Shown piece by piece: positions 9,468 to 17,913 of a stretch of 64,000 nt of DNA (position 1 is the stretch's first letter; the number at the start of each line of letters is the position of its first letter). The position numbers were made by a program, and so were the translations under genes. Below the pieces are notes generated by a model, which made no database searches, had not been told where the DNA came from, and saw only the letters and a program-made list of their open reading frames with translations. Source of the stretch: Microscillaceae bacterium (GTDB lineage: Bacteria > Bacteroidota > Bacteroidia > Cytophagales > Microscillaceae); contig JANWZA010000037.1 of assembly GCA_025054775.1 (NCBI GenBank), forward strand, positions 1 through 64,000. The letters are read 5' to 3'.

Positions 9468-9852
9468 ATTGCAAAGGTAATGCGTTTAAGTGATTTCATA
9501 AAGTTAAAATAAGGGCTTACATTACAAATGTATGTTTTTGGTACAAAAAGCAGAAAAATTGAGCAAATCTTTTTTCTTTGAGGAAGAACACGGTGGCATA
9601 AAATTAATTGATTTTAGTACTCAATTCCATTGCCTGTAATGAAACATGAGCAAGTAGTTATTTTGTTTGTGGTATATAGGGTAAAAATTTAGCTGAATAG
9701 GTAAGGAGTCTCTAATTTTGCGTTATAGTTCAGAATAATAAAGTAAAATGCCCTCAATGTCTTGAACGAAGATAGTAAAAAAAGAAAATATACAACGAAT
9801 TACTACTATCATGTTTTTCTAAAACACTACTTTTTTATTTAGCTAAAAAAAT

Positions 9853-10224
9853 ATGTCAATCGCTGAAAAGAAAACCCTTATTATAGGAGCTACTCCCAAC
9901 CCTGAACGATATGCTTACAAAGCAGCGTCGATGCTATACAAGCAAGCCATTCCGTTTGTAAACATGGGCATCAAAGCAGGAGAAGTACTGGGGCAACCTA
10001 TTCTGCAAGAAAAGACTCCTTTATCAGACATACATACCGTTACGCTCTATATCTCCCCTAACAAGCAAATGGAATGGAGAGAATACATAGCTTCCTTGAA
10101 GCCTAAACGTGTTATCTTCAATCCAGGAACTGAAAACCCCGAGATTAGACAATATTTTGAAAGTCAAGGTATTCAAACCATAGAAGCCTGTACCTTGGTA
10201 ATGCTCTCCACAGGGCAGTTTTAA
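9853..10224 (+). CDS. CoA-binding domain protein (YccU-like)
   Basis: A 123-residue single-domain Rossmann-like protein. KKTLIIGATPNPERYAYKAA at the N-terminus and VNMGIKAGEVLGQPIL are typical of the CoA_binding_2 family; PGTENPEIRQYFESQGI and ACTLVML near the end complete the fold. Family members bind coenzyme A, but a cellular role is not known. The next gene starts 67 bases downstream on the same strand and may be cotranscribed. Confidence 0.85.
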   Translation: MSIAEKKTLIIGATPNPERYAYKAASMLYKQAIPFVNMGIKAGEVLGQPILQEKTPLSDIHTVTLYISPNKQMEWREYIASLKPKRVIFNPGTENPEIRQYFESQGIQTIEACTLVMLSTGQF

Positions 10225-10291
10225 CATACTTAAACTTTTTTTGCCAAACTTTGATTTTATCTTACAAATCATTTCCTTAGGCTTAAAATCT

Positions 10292-11842
10292 ATGAAAAAG
10301 CATTTGATAGGTAGCTTTTGGCTTATCTTTATTGCTCACTACAGCTTGGCACAAATGCTCTACCTACAAAAAAAAACTTTTCCCCTCTCTAAAAGCATAG
10401 ACGAGGAGTATAAGGTAATTCCGTTAGCAGAAAAAGGGTTGCTTTTGCTCAAATTTCAGGATAAAGAAGAGCGTGAAAAAAGAACCAAAATCAAAGGTAA
10501 ACCCTTGCTTATTAGCAGATTAGATACTAATTTACAAAATTACTGGTCAGACAAATATATTATCCCCTTTGATTTTTTTCATAAGCAGACTTTGCAATAT
10601 TATTACGATGAGCTGAATTTCAAGCTTTATCTTTTTTTTGTAGCAGTTAATCAGCGAGATTTTGTAGTTTTCAAGCTGAATTTAGATACAGGTGTGATGG
10701 AAAACTACGAGGGCAAATCCCCTGTAAATTTAGAGATTAGCGAATTTAAGGTATTAGGGGAAACATTATTCGCCTATGGCACACTTAACATGCGTTCTGT
10801 GGCTTTTTATTTCAATTTTATAGAAAAGGTAATGCGATTTGTGCCCTCATTTTACAGTAAGCATCAAGATATCTTAGCTATGCAATTAGTTCCTGAGCAA
10901 AATACAATTTATTTTGTCGTATTTGACAGACGTAAATACCTGCTGAGCATCCGCCCTTTTTCTACGCTCTTGGGTTTAGGAAAAGAAATTGTTTTGCGTG
11001 ATAGAGATGATTACACTCTCAAAACAGCTTGGATTTATCCCAAAGAGGCACAAAATAGTACTATCATTGGTACCTATGGGATAGGTGCGGCAGAGTTTTT
11101 ACAAGGCATTTTTACCTTACAAGTGAGAGATAATAAGCAAGAGAACTTAGTGTATCATTCATTTGCTAACTTGAAACGCTTTTTTGACCATTACAAACCT
11201 GCCAAAGTAGAGCGTATCAAAAAACGGATTAGTAGGTACAAAGCTAAAGGGAAAAATTTATACCTGACTTACAACCTCTATGCTCACCCTAAACCAATTG
11301 CCAACCAAGAAGAACAGATTTTTGTCTTTGAAAATTACTACCTCAATTACCGTTCCTCTAACTTTACAAGCATGCGCGGCTACATAGGGTTAGGGCAAGT
11401 ATTTGACGGCTACGTCAAGCGATATGCTGCCATTGTAGCTATGGACAAGCAAGGAACCATCTTGTGGGATAATATTTTCAAGATAGACGAGGCAAAACAA
11501 ATGAATTTAGCCCCGACTACACAAATTGGTAAATACGCTGATAGCTTGGTACTTTGCTATGTGAAAGAGGATAAGATTTTTAGCAAGGTTATCTATAAAC
11601 AACATACCATCAGAGAAGAAAAAGAGCAAAAACTAACAGAAATTTTTGTACTTGACCGCAAAGATGATTTTGAAAATAACGAATTGTTAGCTTGGTACAA
11701 TAATAATTTTTTGCTTTTTGGCAGAGAGCAAAAAAGATGGCTTTGGAATAGCACTAACCACGAAACTATTGAAAAAGATTTTTTTTATTTGAGCAAGATC
11801 CGCTACCAACACTTATCTAATAGTAATCCTAAAAAGCCCTAA
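10292..11842 (+). CDS. secreted protein of unknown function
   Basis: A 516-residue protein starting at the ATG of MKKHLIGSFWLIFIAHYSLAQ, a clear signal peptide with predicted cleavage after LAQ. The frame extends 17 codons upstream to a TTG, but the signal peptide fixes the start here. The mature protein is rich in aromatic and charged residues, with many short beta-strand-like segments (for example LYLFFVAVNQRDFVVFKL, YAAIVAMDKQGTILWDN), suggesting a beta-propeller-like or other all-beta periplasmic protein. No sorting domain, lipobox or catalytic motif was recognised. Confidence 0.75.
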   Translation: MKKHLIGSFWLIFIAHYSLAQMLYLQKKTFPLSKSIDEEYKVIPLAEKGLLLLKFQDKEEREKRTKIKGKPLLISRLDTNLQNYWSDKYIIPFDFFHKQTLQYYYDELNFKLYLFFVAVNQRDFVVFKLNLDTGVMENYEGKSPVNLEISEFKVLGETLFAYGTLNMRSVAFYFNFIEKVMRFVPSFYSKHQDILAMQLVPEQNTIYFVVFDRRKYLLSIRPFSTLLGLGKEIVLRDRDDYTLKTAWIYPKEAQNSTIIGTYGIGAAEFLQGIFTLQVRDNKQENLVYHSFANLKRFFDHYKPAKVERIKKRISRYKAKGKNLYLTYNLYAHPKPIANQEEQIFVFENYYLNYRSSNFTSMRGYIGLGQVFDGYVKRYAAIVAMDKQGTILWDNIFKIDEAKQMNLAPTTQIGKYADSLVLCYVKEDKIFSKVIYKQHTIREEKEQKLTEIFVLDRKDDFENNELLAWYNNNFLLFGREQKRWLWNSTNHETIEKDFFYLSKIRYQHLSNSNPKKP

Positions 11843-12065
11843 TAATTTCTTCTCTTGGCACTCAATTTTCAAAAGTTTTAGAACTTTTGGAAGTTAATAA
11901 AATTAAACCATGTTTCATACCTGTTTTTAGCATTTTAGAGAAGCAAATCTCTGGAAATCAGAATTATCAATTATGTTGCTCTGCAAAAATGCCTAATCAT
12001 AGAACTACTCTGTTTAGACGCTAAATTGCCGCTTCTCTGCCACTGGCACTTTTCTTCACAAGATC

Positions 12066-13439
12066 TCAAATCGTTTTGCTGAATAGTGGTAAATTGCTAT
12101 TTTCTTTGGCAAATAGATAAGCATCAAAAACCGAGGCAATATTTCTTAAAAAAGGTTTACCTGCCTCAGTAACTTGTAGGGAAGTATCACGCAATTCAAT
12201 TAAGCCATGCGTGGCAAATTGCCTTAAACGTATATGAACTTTTTGCAAGAGAGGCACTTCTGCTAAATCGGCTTTCCAGTCGGTATAGGCTTGACACATG
12301 ATATTCAAGATATGTTTTTGTAAAATTTTATCCTCCTTACTTAAAAAATGACCTTTGCAAGTTGCCTCACCTTTTTGGGCAATTTGCTCTTGATAAGTTT
12401 CTACGGTTTTTTCATTTTGAGCAAAGGCGTCAGGAGTTTGGCTAATGCTTGAGGCACCCAAGCCGATTAAAAGGGGAGTACGTTGTGTGGTATAGCCCAT
12501 GAAATTGCGGTGCATTTTGCCTGCTTGTGCTGCTTGAAAAAGCCTATCATGGGCAAGTGCGAAATGATCTAATCCTAATTCGTGATAGCCTTGTTGAAGG
12601 AGTAAATCTCGTCCTAATTCATACAAAGCCCGTTTTTCAGCGGCTTTGGGAAGGTCATTTTCGTTATATCGTCGTTGTGAGGCACTTTTCCAAGGTACGT
12701 GTGCGTAGCTATAAAAAGCAATTCGCTCTGGTCGTAAGAGTTGTATTTTTTCTATGGTAAACCTAATGCTTTCACTGGTTTGCAGAGGTAGTCCAAATAC
12801 AAGGTCTGCATTAATAGAAACGTAGCCCAAAGCCCTTGCCCATTCAAAAATTTGTTTTGTTTTTTCAAAACTTTGTATGCGGTTAATGATATATTGCACT
12901 GCGGGGTCAAAATCTTGTATGCCTACGCTCAATCTATGGAAGCCAAGTTTTCGTAAAATAGCTAAATGTTCGTAAGTGGTTACGTTTGGGTGAACTTCTA
13001 CGCTTAATTCAGCATCAGAAGCAAGCTGAATCGTTGGCAGAAGATTAGCTAACAAGAAATGCAAATTTTCAGGAGAGAAGAAGGTAGGAGTACCACCGCC
13101 TAAATGAATTTCCTTTACCCAAGGTTTTGAGGGTAAAATAGCTAAATAAGTATGCCATTCGTGCAGTACGCTTTTTAGATAAGGAAGCTCTACTTGGTGA
13201 TTTTTGGTAATGCGTTTGTTGCAACCACAATACGTGCAAAGTTGCTCACAAAAGGGCAAGTGAATGTAAAGGCTGATTCCCTCGTGGGCTAATTCGTGGG
13301 CATGTTTCTGTACATTTGCTTTCCATGCTTGAGGGTCGAAGGTAGCTTCATTCCAAAATGGAACGGTGGGATAGCTGGTATAGCGCGGTGTTGGTACGTC
13401 GTATTTTTCTAAAAGAGCAGTGAGATTTTTATTTTTCAT
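12066..13439 (-). CDS. hemN: oxygen-independent coproporphyrinogen III oxidase
   Basis: A 457-residue radical SAM enzyme that oxidatively decarboxylates coproporphyrinogen III to protoporphyrinogen IX without oxygen. The cluster-binding cysteines are Cys64, Cys68 and Cys71 in FCEQLCTYCGCNKR, with the extra Cys73 of true HemN rather than HemW. EIHLGGGTPTFFSPENL, LSVGIQDFDPAVQ and NADLVFGLPLQT are further family motifs, and the HemN C-terminal domain is present. A canonical promoter lies upstream at 13481-13511. Its presence suggests heme synthesis at low oxygen. Confidence 0.97.
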   Translation of the reverse strand: MKNKNLTALLEKYDVPTPRYTSYPTVPFWNEATFDPQAWKANVQKHAHELAHEGISLYIHLPFCEQLCTYCGCNKRITKNHQVELPYLKSVLHEWHTYLAILPSKPWVKEIHLGGGTPTFFSPENLHFLLANLLPTIQLASDAELSVEVHPNVTTYEHLAILRKLGFHRLSVGIQDFDPAVQYIINRIQSFEKTKQIFEWARALGYVSINADLVFGLPLQTSESIRFTIEKIQLLRPERIAFYSYAHVPWKSASQRRYNENDLPKAAEKRALYELGRDLLLQQGYHELGLDHFALAHDRLFQAAQAGKMHRNFMGYTTQRTPLLIGLGASSISQTPDAFAQNEKTVETYQEQIAQKGEATCKGHFLSKEDKILQKHILNIMCQAYTDWKADLAEVPLLQKVHIRLRQFATHGLIELRDTSLQVTEAGKPFLRNIASVFDAYLFAKENSNLPLFSKTI

Positions 13440-13480
13440 GGCTTTGGCAAGTTTTCAATCTATCAATTTAAAGCGTAGCC

Positions 13481-13511
13481 CAAATATACATCAATTACTA
13501 TATTTATCAAA
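13481..13511 (-). promoter_or_regulatory. Bacteroidota-type promoter of hemN
   Basis: Read on the minus strand, TTTG (13511-13508) is followed after 19 bases by TATATTTG (13488-13481), an exact match to the TTTG-N19-TAnnTTTG pattern. It lies 42-72 bases upstream of the hemN ATG. Confidence 0.75.
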
Positions 13512-13716
13512 TGACTTTGGTCAGGTAGATAGTTTATATTGCTCACTTTGGGATTGTATTGTGGTCAATACAAGTACCTATTTTTACTTTTAATAGAGAA
13601 AAAGCAATTAGGTTGTTTACATTCGAACAAATAGGGTTTTTTAATTTTTTTATGAGTTGCAAAGTACTATTAAGCAGTTAGTTAATTCTGAGAAAACTAA
13701 TAAGACTAGTTTTTTG

Positions 13717-13799
13717 GCATTGTTAAAATAGTATAGATAAATCATTATTCCATTTAAACAATTAAAAGTTTAACTGAATAGACTAGCATATAAACAACT
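13717..13799 (-). repeat. dispersed 83-bp intergenic repeat, copy 1
   Basis: The reverse complement matches 42648-42729 with five differences (four substitutions and one deletion) over 83 positions by eye. Both copies lie in intergenic DNA and are in opposite orientation to each other. Shared cores include GTTTATATGCTAGT, TATTCAGTTAAACTTTTA and GTTTAAATGGAATAATG. No coding potential was seen; it may be a miniature mobile element or the remnant of one. Confidence 0.85.
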
Positions 13800-14002
13800 T
13801 TAGAGTAACATCTAGTTTTCCTTCTTAATCGTGCTAAAAAATGACGAAAAAGACTATTATATCCTTCAACAGGAAACGTATCCGCTTTGTGTTGTCGTCT
13901 GGCATAAATGCTTCGTATGCTTTCTAATTTTTATGGCAATTATGCCTTTAGCAGTGAGCAGATTTATTGTAGTTGCATTAAGGTAGAAAGGTAAGAAATG
14001 CC

Positions 14003-14066
14003 TTAGGGATTGAAAGGGCAAGACCGAAGGGCTTGGTATGAAGCGCTGAAGCGTGAGCGAAGCCCT
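14003..14066 (+). repeat. REP-like structured repeat, copy 1
   Basis: Starts TTAGGGATTGAAAGG and ends near GAAGCCCT, and includes CTGAAGCGTGAG. It matches the reverse complement of 22728-22790 with about nine differences in 64 positions by eye. It is G/C-richer than its surroundings and has short self-complementary segments (for example CGCT and AGCG around GAAGCGTG). Confidence 0.8.
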
Positions 14067-14164
14067 GTAAAGCCTCTCCTTTTGCTCTTTGAGCCACAAG
14101 TGAAAAGAGCAAAAGGAACATTAAAATTCTAAAAAGTTTTTTACTTGCCCTAATTATTTTGTTG

Positions 14165-14204
14165 ACTTTCTAAAAATTTTAAACTTTTGGGAAGTTTAAT
14201 AAAA
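14165..14204. repeat. A/T-rich hairpin motif (copy in hemN/esterase gap)
   Basis: CTTTCTAAAAATTTT followed by AAACTTTTGGGAAG can fold with G-T pairs. Similar motifs, in the same polarity, occur at about 11868-11903 (CAAAAGTTTTAGAACTTTTG) and about 22808-22850 (CTTTCTAAAAATTGC). All three are intergenic. A shared ancestry or a shared terminator-like role is possible. Confidence 0.4.
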
Positions 14205-14293
14205 ATTAAGTTTGGTAGCTAACTAAAATCGTTAGTAGCTAAAAAAGCAAAAGTTTTGTAATAAAAGGATAAAATACAAAACTCCTATTAAAA

Positions 14294-15211
14294 CTAAATC
14301 TCCTCGAAAAATTGCAATATGTTATCCACCTCGCTGTCCCAGTATTTGTAGTCGTGTCCTGCGGAAGGCATATTAAGTTTGACTTTGAGGTGAGGTAAAT
14401 GTTTACGAATAGCCTCGTAAAAAAGTTTAGTTTGTTGAGGTGGTGAGATCAAATCTTGGGTGCCATGTCCTAAATAGAGCGGGGTTTTGAGTTTTTGTAC
14501 TTGAAAATAGGGATTGTCTTCTCCTTTCCAGCGTTCGGGGAATTGAGCTAAATTACCATAAAACCCTCGCATAAGGTTATCGTTAGGCATAAGGGTTTGT
14601 TCGTAATCCCCTGAAAGGGCTGCGCCTGCGGTAAACAAATCGGGCAAAGCAAGAGCTAACATAGCTACCCCACGCGCTCCTGTGGAAAGCCCGACTAAAT
14701 AATTTTTTTGCTCAGGTAGTAAAATTTGATATTTTTCTTGTAGGGTAGGTATCATATGCTTGATTACCCATGTTTTGGTGGGGAAGCCGCGCCAATCTTT
14801 GCGAGTTTCAGGATATTCTTGCGTAGCGTAAATACTTTTACCCATTTCAGGCAGAATAAGCCGATAGCCCTTGGCAAGGGCTTTGTAGCACAAAGACGAA
14901 TTTTTGCACCAATCTTGCCGAGAGAAATTCCAGCCAGGTAACACAATGATATTGCCTTTGAATGCTATTTTGGGAGAAGGTGAAACTATATCCACAGCAT
15001 GGCTCTCAATGATAAGGGTTTGAAATGAGTCTAACTTCAATTGAATAGGCTTGGAGAATTCCACCGTAGTAAGCAAAGCATTAGGTTTCTGAGCTATTTG
15101 CTTTTCTTCTTGATATGTTTGCTTTTCTTGTTGGGAATGATTAGCACAAAAACAAAATAAAAAGCTAAATAATACATAAAACATAAATCCGAAGGCATAT
15201 ATTTTTTGCAT
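14294..15211 (-). CDS. alpha/beta-hydrolase lipoprotein (esterase-like)
   Basis: A 305-residue protein with a lipoprotein-like N-terminus (LFSFLFCFCANHS, acylation at one of the cysteines near residue 20). The alpha/beta-hydrolase triad is visible: nucleophile elbow GLSTGARG, acid HGTQDLISPP, and histidine in SAGHDYKYW near the C-terminus. VLPGWNFSRQDW contributes the oxyanion region. It resembles the esterase D/feruloyl-esterase-like group, but the substrate is unknown. It lies 18 bases downstream of the parvulin gene on the same strand and is probably cotranscribed, so an envelope role is plausible. Confidence 0.75.
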   Translation of the reverse strand: MQKIYAFGFMFYVLFSFLFCFCANHSQQEKQTYQEEKQIAQKPNALLTTVEFSKPIQLKLDSFQTLIIESHAVDIVSPSPKIAFKGNIIVLPGWNFSRQDWCKNSSLCYKALAKGYRLILPEMGKSIYATQEYPETRKDWRGFPTKTWVIKHMIPTLQEKYQILLPEQKNYLVGLSTGARGVAMLALALPDLFTAGAALSGDYEQTLMPNDNLMRGFYGNLAQFPERWKGEDNPYFQVQKLKTPLYLGHGTQDLISPPQQTKLFYEAIRKHLPHLKVKLNMPSAGHDYKYWDSEVDNILQFFEEI

Positions 15212-15229
15212 AGGTTGGTTAAGTTATTT

Positions 15230-17563
15230 TTATTTTTTGATTAAGTTCTTAAAAACCTCTTGGTTAATTTCAATGGGATATTTTTGCTTTAATTTATCAA
15301 GCCAAAGATTTTCTAAATGGTTTTGATAATCTGAAATGAGTTGCCCTTTTGCCTCTTCATAGTATTTCAAGCGAGCAGGTTCAAGGTTCTTAATTTCTAC
15401 CACTACCACTTTACCGTCTTTGTCTTCATAGCTAAAAATACCTTTTTTGAAGTTTTTATCTACGAAGGCATTTTCTCCTCTTTGGAATTTTCCTTCTGCT
15501 ACGCGTAGGTTTTGGGGGGCATTTTGGTTAAGTATTTGTTCTAGATCTTTTTTGCGAGTAGAGAAAAGTGTAAACTCTACACGTCGGTTGAGGCTTCTAT
15601 CTGTAGTAGAAACGGGTTTATAGATGCCGTAATCTTTGGTAATGATCCTCTCTAAAGGAACTTTTTTGAATAGTAGATAATCCACCACAGGGTCAATGCG
15701 TTTTTTGGCTAAATCGGCTTTTTCGGCGGGGTCTGCAAAACCTGCTATCTCAATTCTTTTGGTAGTATCTTGCATGATGGTTACAATTTTATCCAAGTAT
15801 TTGATAGCTGCTACGGAGAGTGTGTTTTTATCTTTTTCAAAAAATATTTTTTCTAACTTGAACTCGGGTAAAGGGTAGTATTTTTGTTTAAGTAATTCAC
15901 GAAGTTCAGTAGCAACTTTTTCGTTAGCACAATAGAAAATAGCAGCATCGGCACGTTCCTCAAAGCGGTATTTTTCACGATTTTTTTGGTAAAATTCATT
16001 AATGCCGCTTTCGTCGGTAAGTGCTTTGTTCCATACGTTTTCGTTCATCATTTGGAAGAGCATCATACCTTCTTTGTATTCTTGAATAAGTAGCTGAAAA
16101 TCTTTATATTTTAAGGGCAGAAGGCTACGCTCAAACTCTATGGTAGCATTGTCTAGAAATTGCCTGTAGAGCAAATTCAAGGCGTGTGCGGGAGTAGTTA
16201 ATTGTGGCCTGGGTACTTGTTTTTCTTTGGCGAAAGCAAAAAAATCGGCTATGGTGTAGTTTTTCTTTTGTTTGAGGGCTTTATTTTCAAAACTAAAAAG
16301 TGTTTCTTTCAACAATTTATCTTGTTTGTCATAGTCCCAATTTGCTTGCAGGATTCGGTTGTCAGCTTTTTGCAAAGCGAGGGCGAGGGTAGCTTTATTT
16401 TGTATAAGATTATTTTCTTTTTGTAAGCGTCTGAGTTGTTGTTGTTGTGTAAATTCTAGTCTTGAGTCGCGAGTTACTTTTTGTCTAAGTAGGGGTTCAA
16501 TTTCCTTAAAGTCTTCTAGTCCTTGTTTTTTTATCAATTTGATAATATGATAACCTGAAGGAGAGAGAAAAGGTAAGGAAATATCTCCTTCTTTTTGCAA
16601 GGCAAAGGCGGCTTTCTCAAATTCAGGGATAACTGTACCTACGCCAAAAGTGGGTAACAGCCCTCCTTTGTCTTTGGAGGCGCCGTCGTCAGAAAATTGT
16701 TGGCAAAGCATTTCCCAGCTTTCCCCTTTTTGTAAGCGGTTATACACTTCGATGGCTTTTTGGTAGATGCTTGCAGAGTCGGCCTTGGTTGCTTTTTTAG
16801 GAATTTTGAACATGATGTGAGCAATCGTAACTTTGCCTTGTGTGGCTCTGCGGTCTACTACTTTAAGGAAATGATAGCCGAATTTGGTGCGAATCAGTTC
16901 TGAAATATTGCCTTTGGCGGTATTGTAAGAGGCATTTTCAAATGGATAAACCATTTGCAAGGCAGTGAAATAGCCTAAATTACCTCCTTTTTTTCTTGAA
17001 AGAGTATCCTGCGAATATTGTTGAGCAATTTCCTCAAAAGTACTTTTTCCTTCCAGAACTTTTTTTCTTAAATCTAAAATTTTTTCATAAGCTACAAGTG
17101 TATCTTGTGGTTCAGCTTCTTTGGTAACAGCAATTAAAACGTGAGAAACATTAACTTCCTCTTGCAAACGTTGGTAAGCTTGTTTTACCAAAGAGTCAAT
17201 CAATTTCTTGTCAGTAAGGTAAGTTTTAGCAAGTTGCTCTTCGTAGCTACGCAACTCTGCCTTGAAAGCCGTTGTAGTATCTACCCCTAGGGATTGGGCT
17301 TCTATGATTTTTAGCTTGTAATTGATATAAAGGTTGAGGTAATTTTCTAGATGTTTTTGTTGGTAGGCACTATCGGGGTTGGTCAAACTTTTCTCGTACA
17401 TTTGCTTAAAATCTTGAACTTTTACTGTTTCCTTACCGATCTTTAAGATTATGTTTTTGGTGTCATTTTGTGGCTGGGTAGTTTTTTGAGTAGGTTTGCA
17501 AGCATTAAAAAAGAATAAGAGCGAGGTAGAAAGAGAAAGCATTACATAAAAGTTAGGTTTCAT
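15230..17563 (-). CDS. parvulin-type (PpiC) peptidyl-prolyl isomerase lipoprotein with inserted OmpA-like domain
   Basis: A 777-residue lipoprotein (lipobox FFNAC, Cys22). A SurA-like N-terminal region is followed by two parvulin domains, about 137-237 (VSHVLIAV ... GGNLGYF ... GYHFLKV) and 245-345 (IAHIMFKIP ... GGLLPTFG ... GYHIIKLI). Residues about 570-667 form an OmpA-like peptidoglycan-binding domain: IFFEKDKNTLSVAAIKYLDK, AGFADPAEKADLAKKR with Asp611 and Arg622 in the two diaminopimelate-binding positions, and SLNRRVEFTL. The usual C-terminal part of Bacteroidota PpiC proteins resumes afterwards (VAEGKFQRGENAFVDKNFKK). It probably assists folding of outer-membrane proteins while tethered to the cell wall. 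The esterase-like gene follows by 18 bases. Confidence 0.9.
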   Translation of the reverse strand: MKPNFYVMLSLSTSLLFFFNACKPTQKTTQPQNDTKNIILKIGKETVKVQDFKQMYEKSLTNPDSAYQQKHLENYLNLYINYKLKIIEAQSLGVDTTTAFKAELRSYEEQLAKTYLTDKKLIDSLVKQAYQRLQEEVNVSHVLIAVTKEAEPQDTLVAYEKILDLRKKVLEGKSTFEEIAQQYSQDTLSRKKGGNLGYFTALQMVYPFENASYNTAKGNISELIRTKFGYHFLKVVDRRATQGKVTIAHIMFKIPKKATKADSASIYQKAIEVYNRLQKGESWEMLCQQFSDDGASKDKGGLLPTFGVGTVIPEFEKAAFALQKEGDISLPFLSPSGYHIIKLIKKQGLEDFKEIEPLLRQKVTRDSRLEFTQQQQLRRLQKENNLIQNKATLALALQKADNRILQANWDYDKQDKLLKETLFSFENKALKQKKNYTIADFFAFAKEKQVPRPQLTTPAHALNLLYRQFLDNATIEFERSLLPLKYKDFQLLIQEYKEGMMLFQMMNENVWNKALTDESGINEFYQKNREKYRFEERADAAIFYCANEKVATELRELLKQKYYPLPEFKLEKIFFEKDKNTLSVAAIKYLDKIVTIMQDTTKRIEIAGFADPAEKADLAKKRIDPVVDYLLFKKVPLERIITKDYGIYKPVSTTDRSLNRRVEFTLFSTRKKDLEQILNQNAPQNLRVAEGKFQRGENAFVDKNFKKGIFSYEDKDGKVVVVEIKNLEPARLKYYEEAKGQLISDYQNHLENLWLDKLKQKYPIEINQEVFKNLIKK

Positions 17564-17913
17564 AGCAAAATTAGTTCGTGAAATAGGTGTGCAATTTTAC
17601 TAAAAAAATCACATTTAGGCAAATTGTTATTATATTGGTACAATCTTAAAATCTTTTTTACTAGTATCCAGAAATTTCTGTAACAGAAATTTTAGCTAAT
17701 AGAGTTGCACATTCGAAAAATAGTTAGCCCTTGAATTTCTAATAAAATTTTGTAATTTTTCGTAATTTTTTATGGCCACACATTTCAGTACCATCAAAAA
17801 AATTAGAACTTTAATTGTGTTTTATTAAAAGAGTAAAGCTACCTATGCTTTTTGTAGCATAAGGTAGCTTGCAGGCTGGTTAAAAGATAGCTGTTTGAAA
17901 GATGTTAATAGGA
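17564..17913. other. 350-bp intergenic region with a minus-strand hairpin
   Basis: Holds the hairpin at 17836-17870 and a perfect 12-bp palindrome CAGAAATTTCTG (17669-17680) followed by a second CAGAAATTTT half. The palindrome lies about 105 bases upstream of the parvulin gene and might be a regulator site. Nothing else was seen. Confidence 0.5.
17836..17870 (-). terminator. hairpin terminator of the RND efflux operon
   Basis: AAGCTACCTATGCT (17836-17849) pairs with AGCATAAGGTAGCTT (17856-17870) with one bulged base. It lies 44 bases beyond the minus-strand stop of the efflux pump gene. On the minus strand the stem is followed by a T-rich stretch (ACTCTTTTAAT). Confidence 0.55.

Larger units (their letters stand above)
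9321..9852. other. 532-bp intergenic region between truA and the CoA-binding protein gene
   Basis: Holds the hairpin at 9335-9367, the possible minus-strand small RNA, and an imperfect inverted repeat: ACTACTT plus CATGTTTCATT around 9441-9470, matched in reverse by AATGAAACATG and AAGTAGT around 9638-9658. The right-hand 190 bases show no gene or clear promoter. No coding potential was seen on either strand. Confidence 0.6.
13440..14293. other. 854-bp repeat-bearing intergenic region
   Basis: Contains the hemN promoter (13481-13511), an 83-bp dispersed repeat (13717-13799), a 64-bp structured repeat (14003-14066) and an A/T-rich hairpin motif (about 14165-14204). No credible gene was seen. 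A short minus-strand open frame at 13866-14099 runs across the structured repeat and matches nothing. Confidence 0.7.

Noticed and set aside
10241-10291. TTG start for the secreted protein, and similar TTG extensions at 29229, 30628 and 37905
   Set aside because: In each case a downstream ATG gives the normal signal peptide or family N-terminus.
13866-14099. Minus-strand open frame of 77 residues in the hemN/esterase gap
   Set aside because: It runs across the REP-like repeat, has no recognisable product and no promoter; the repeat explains the absence of stops.
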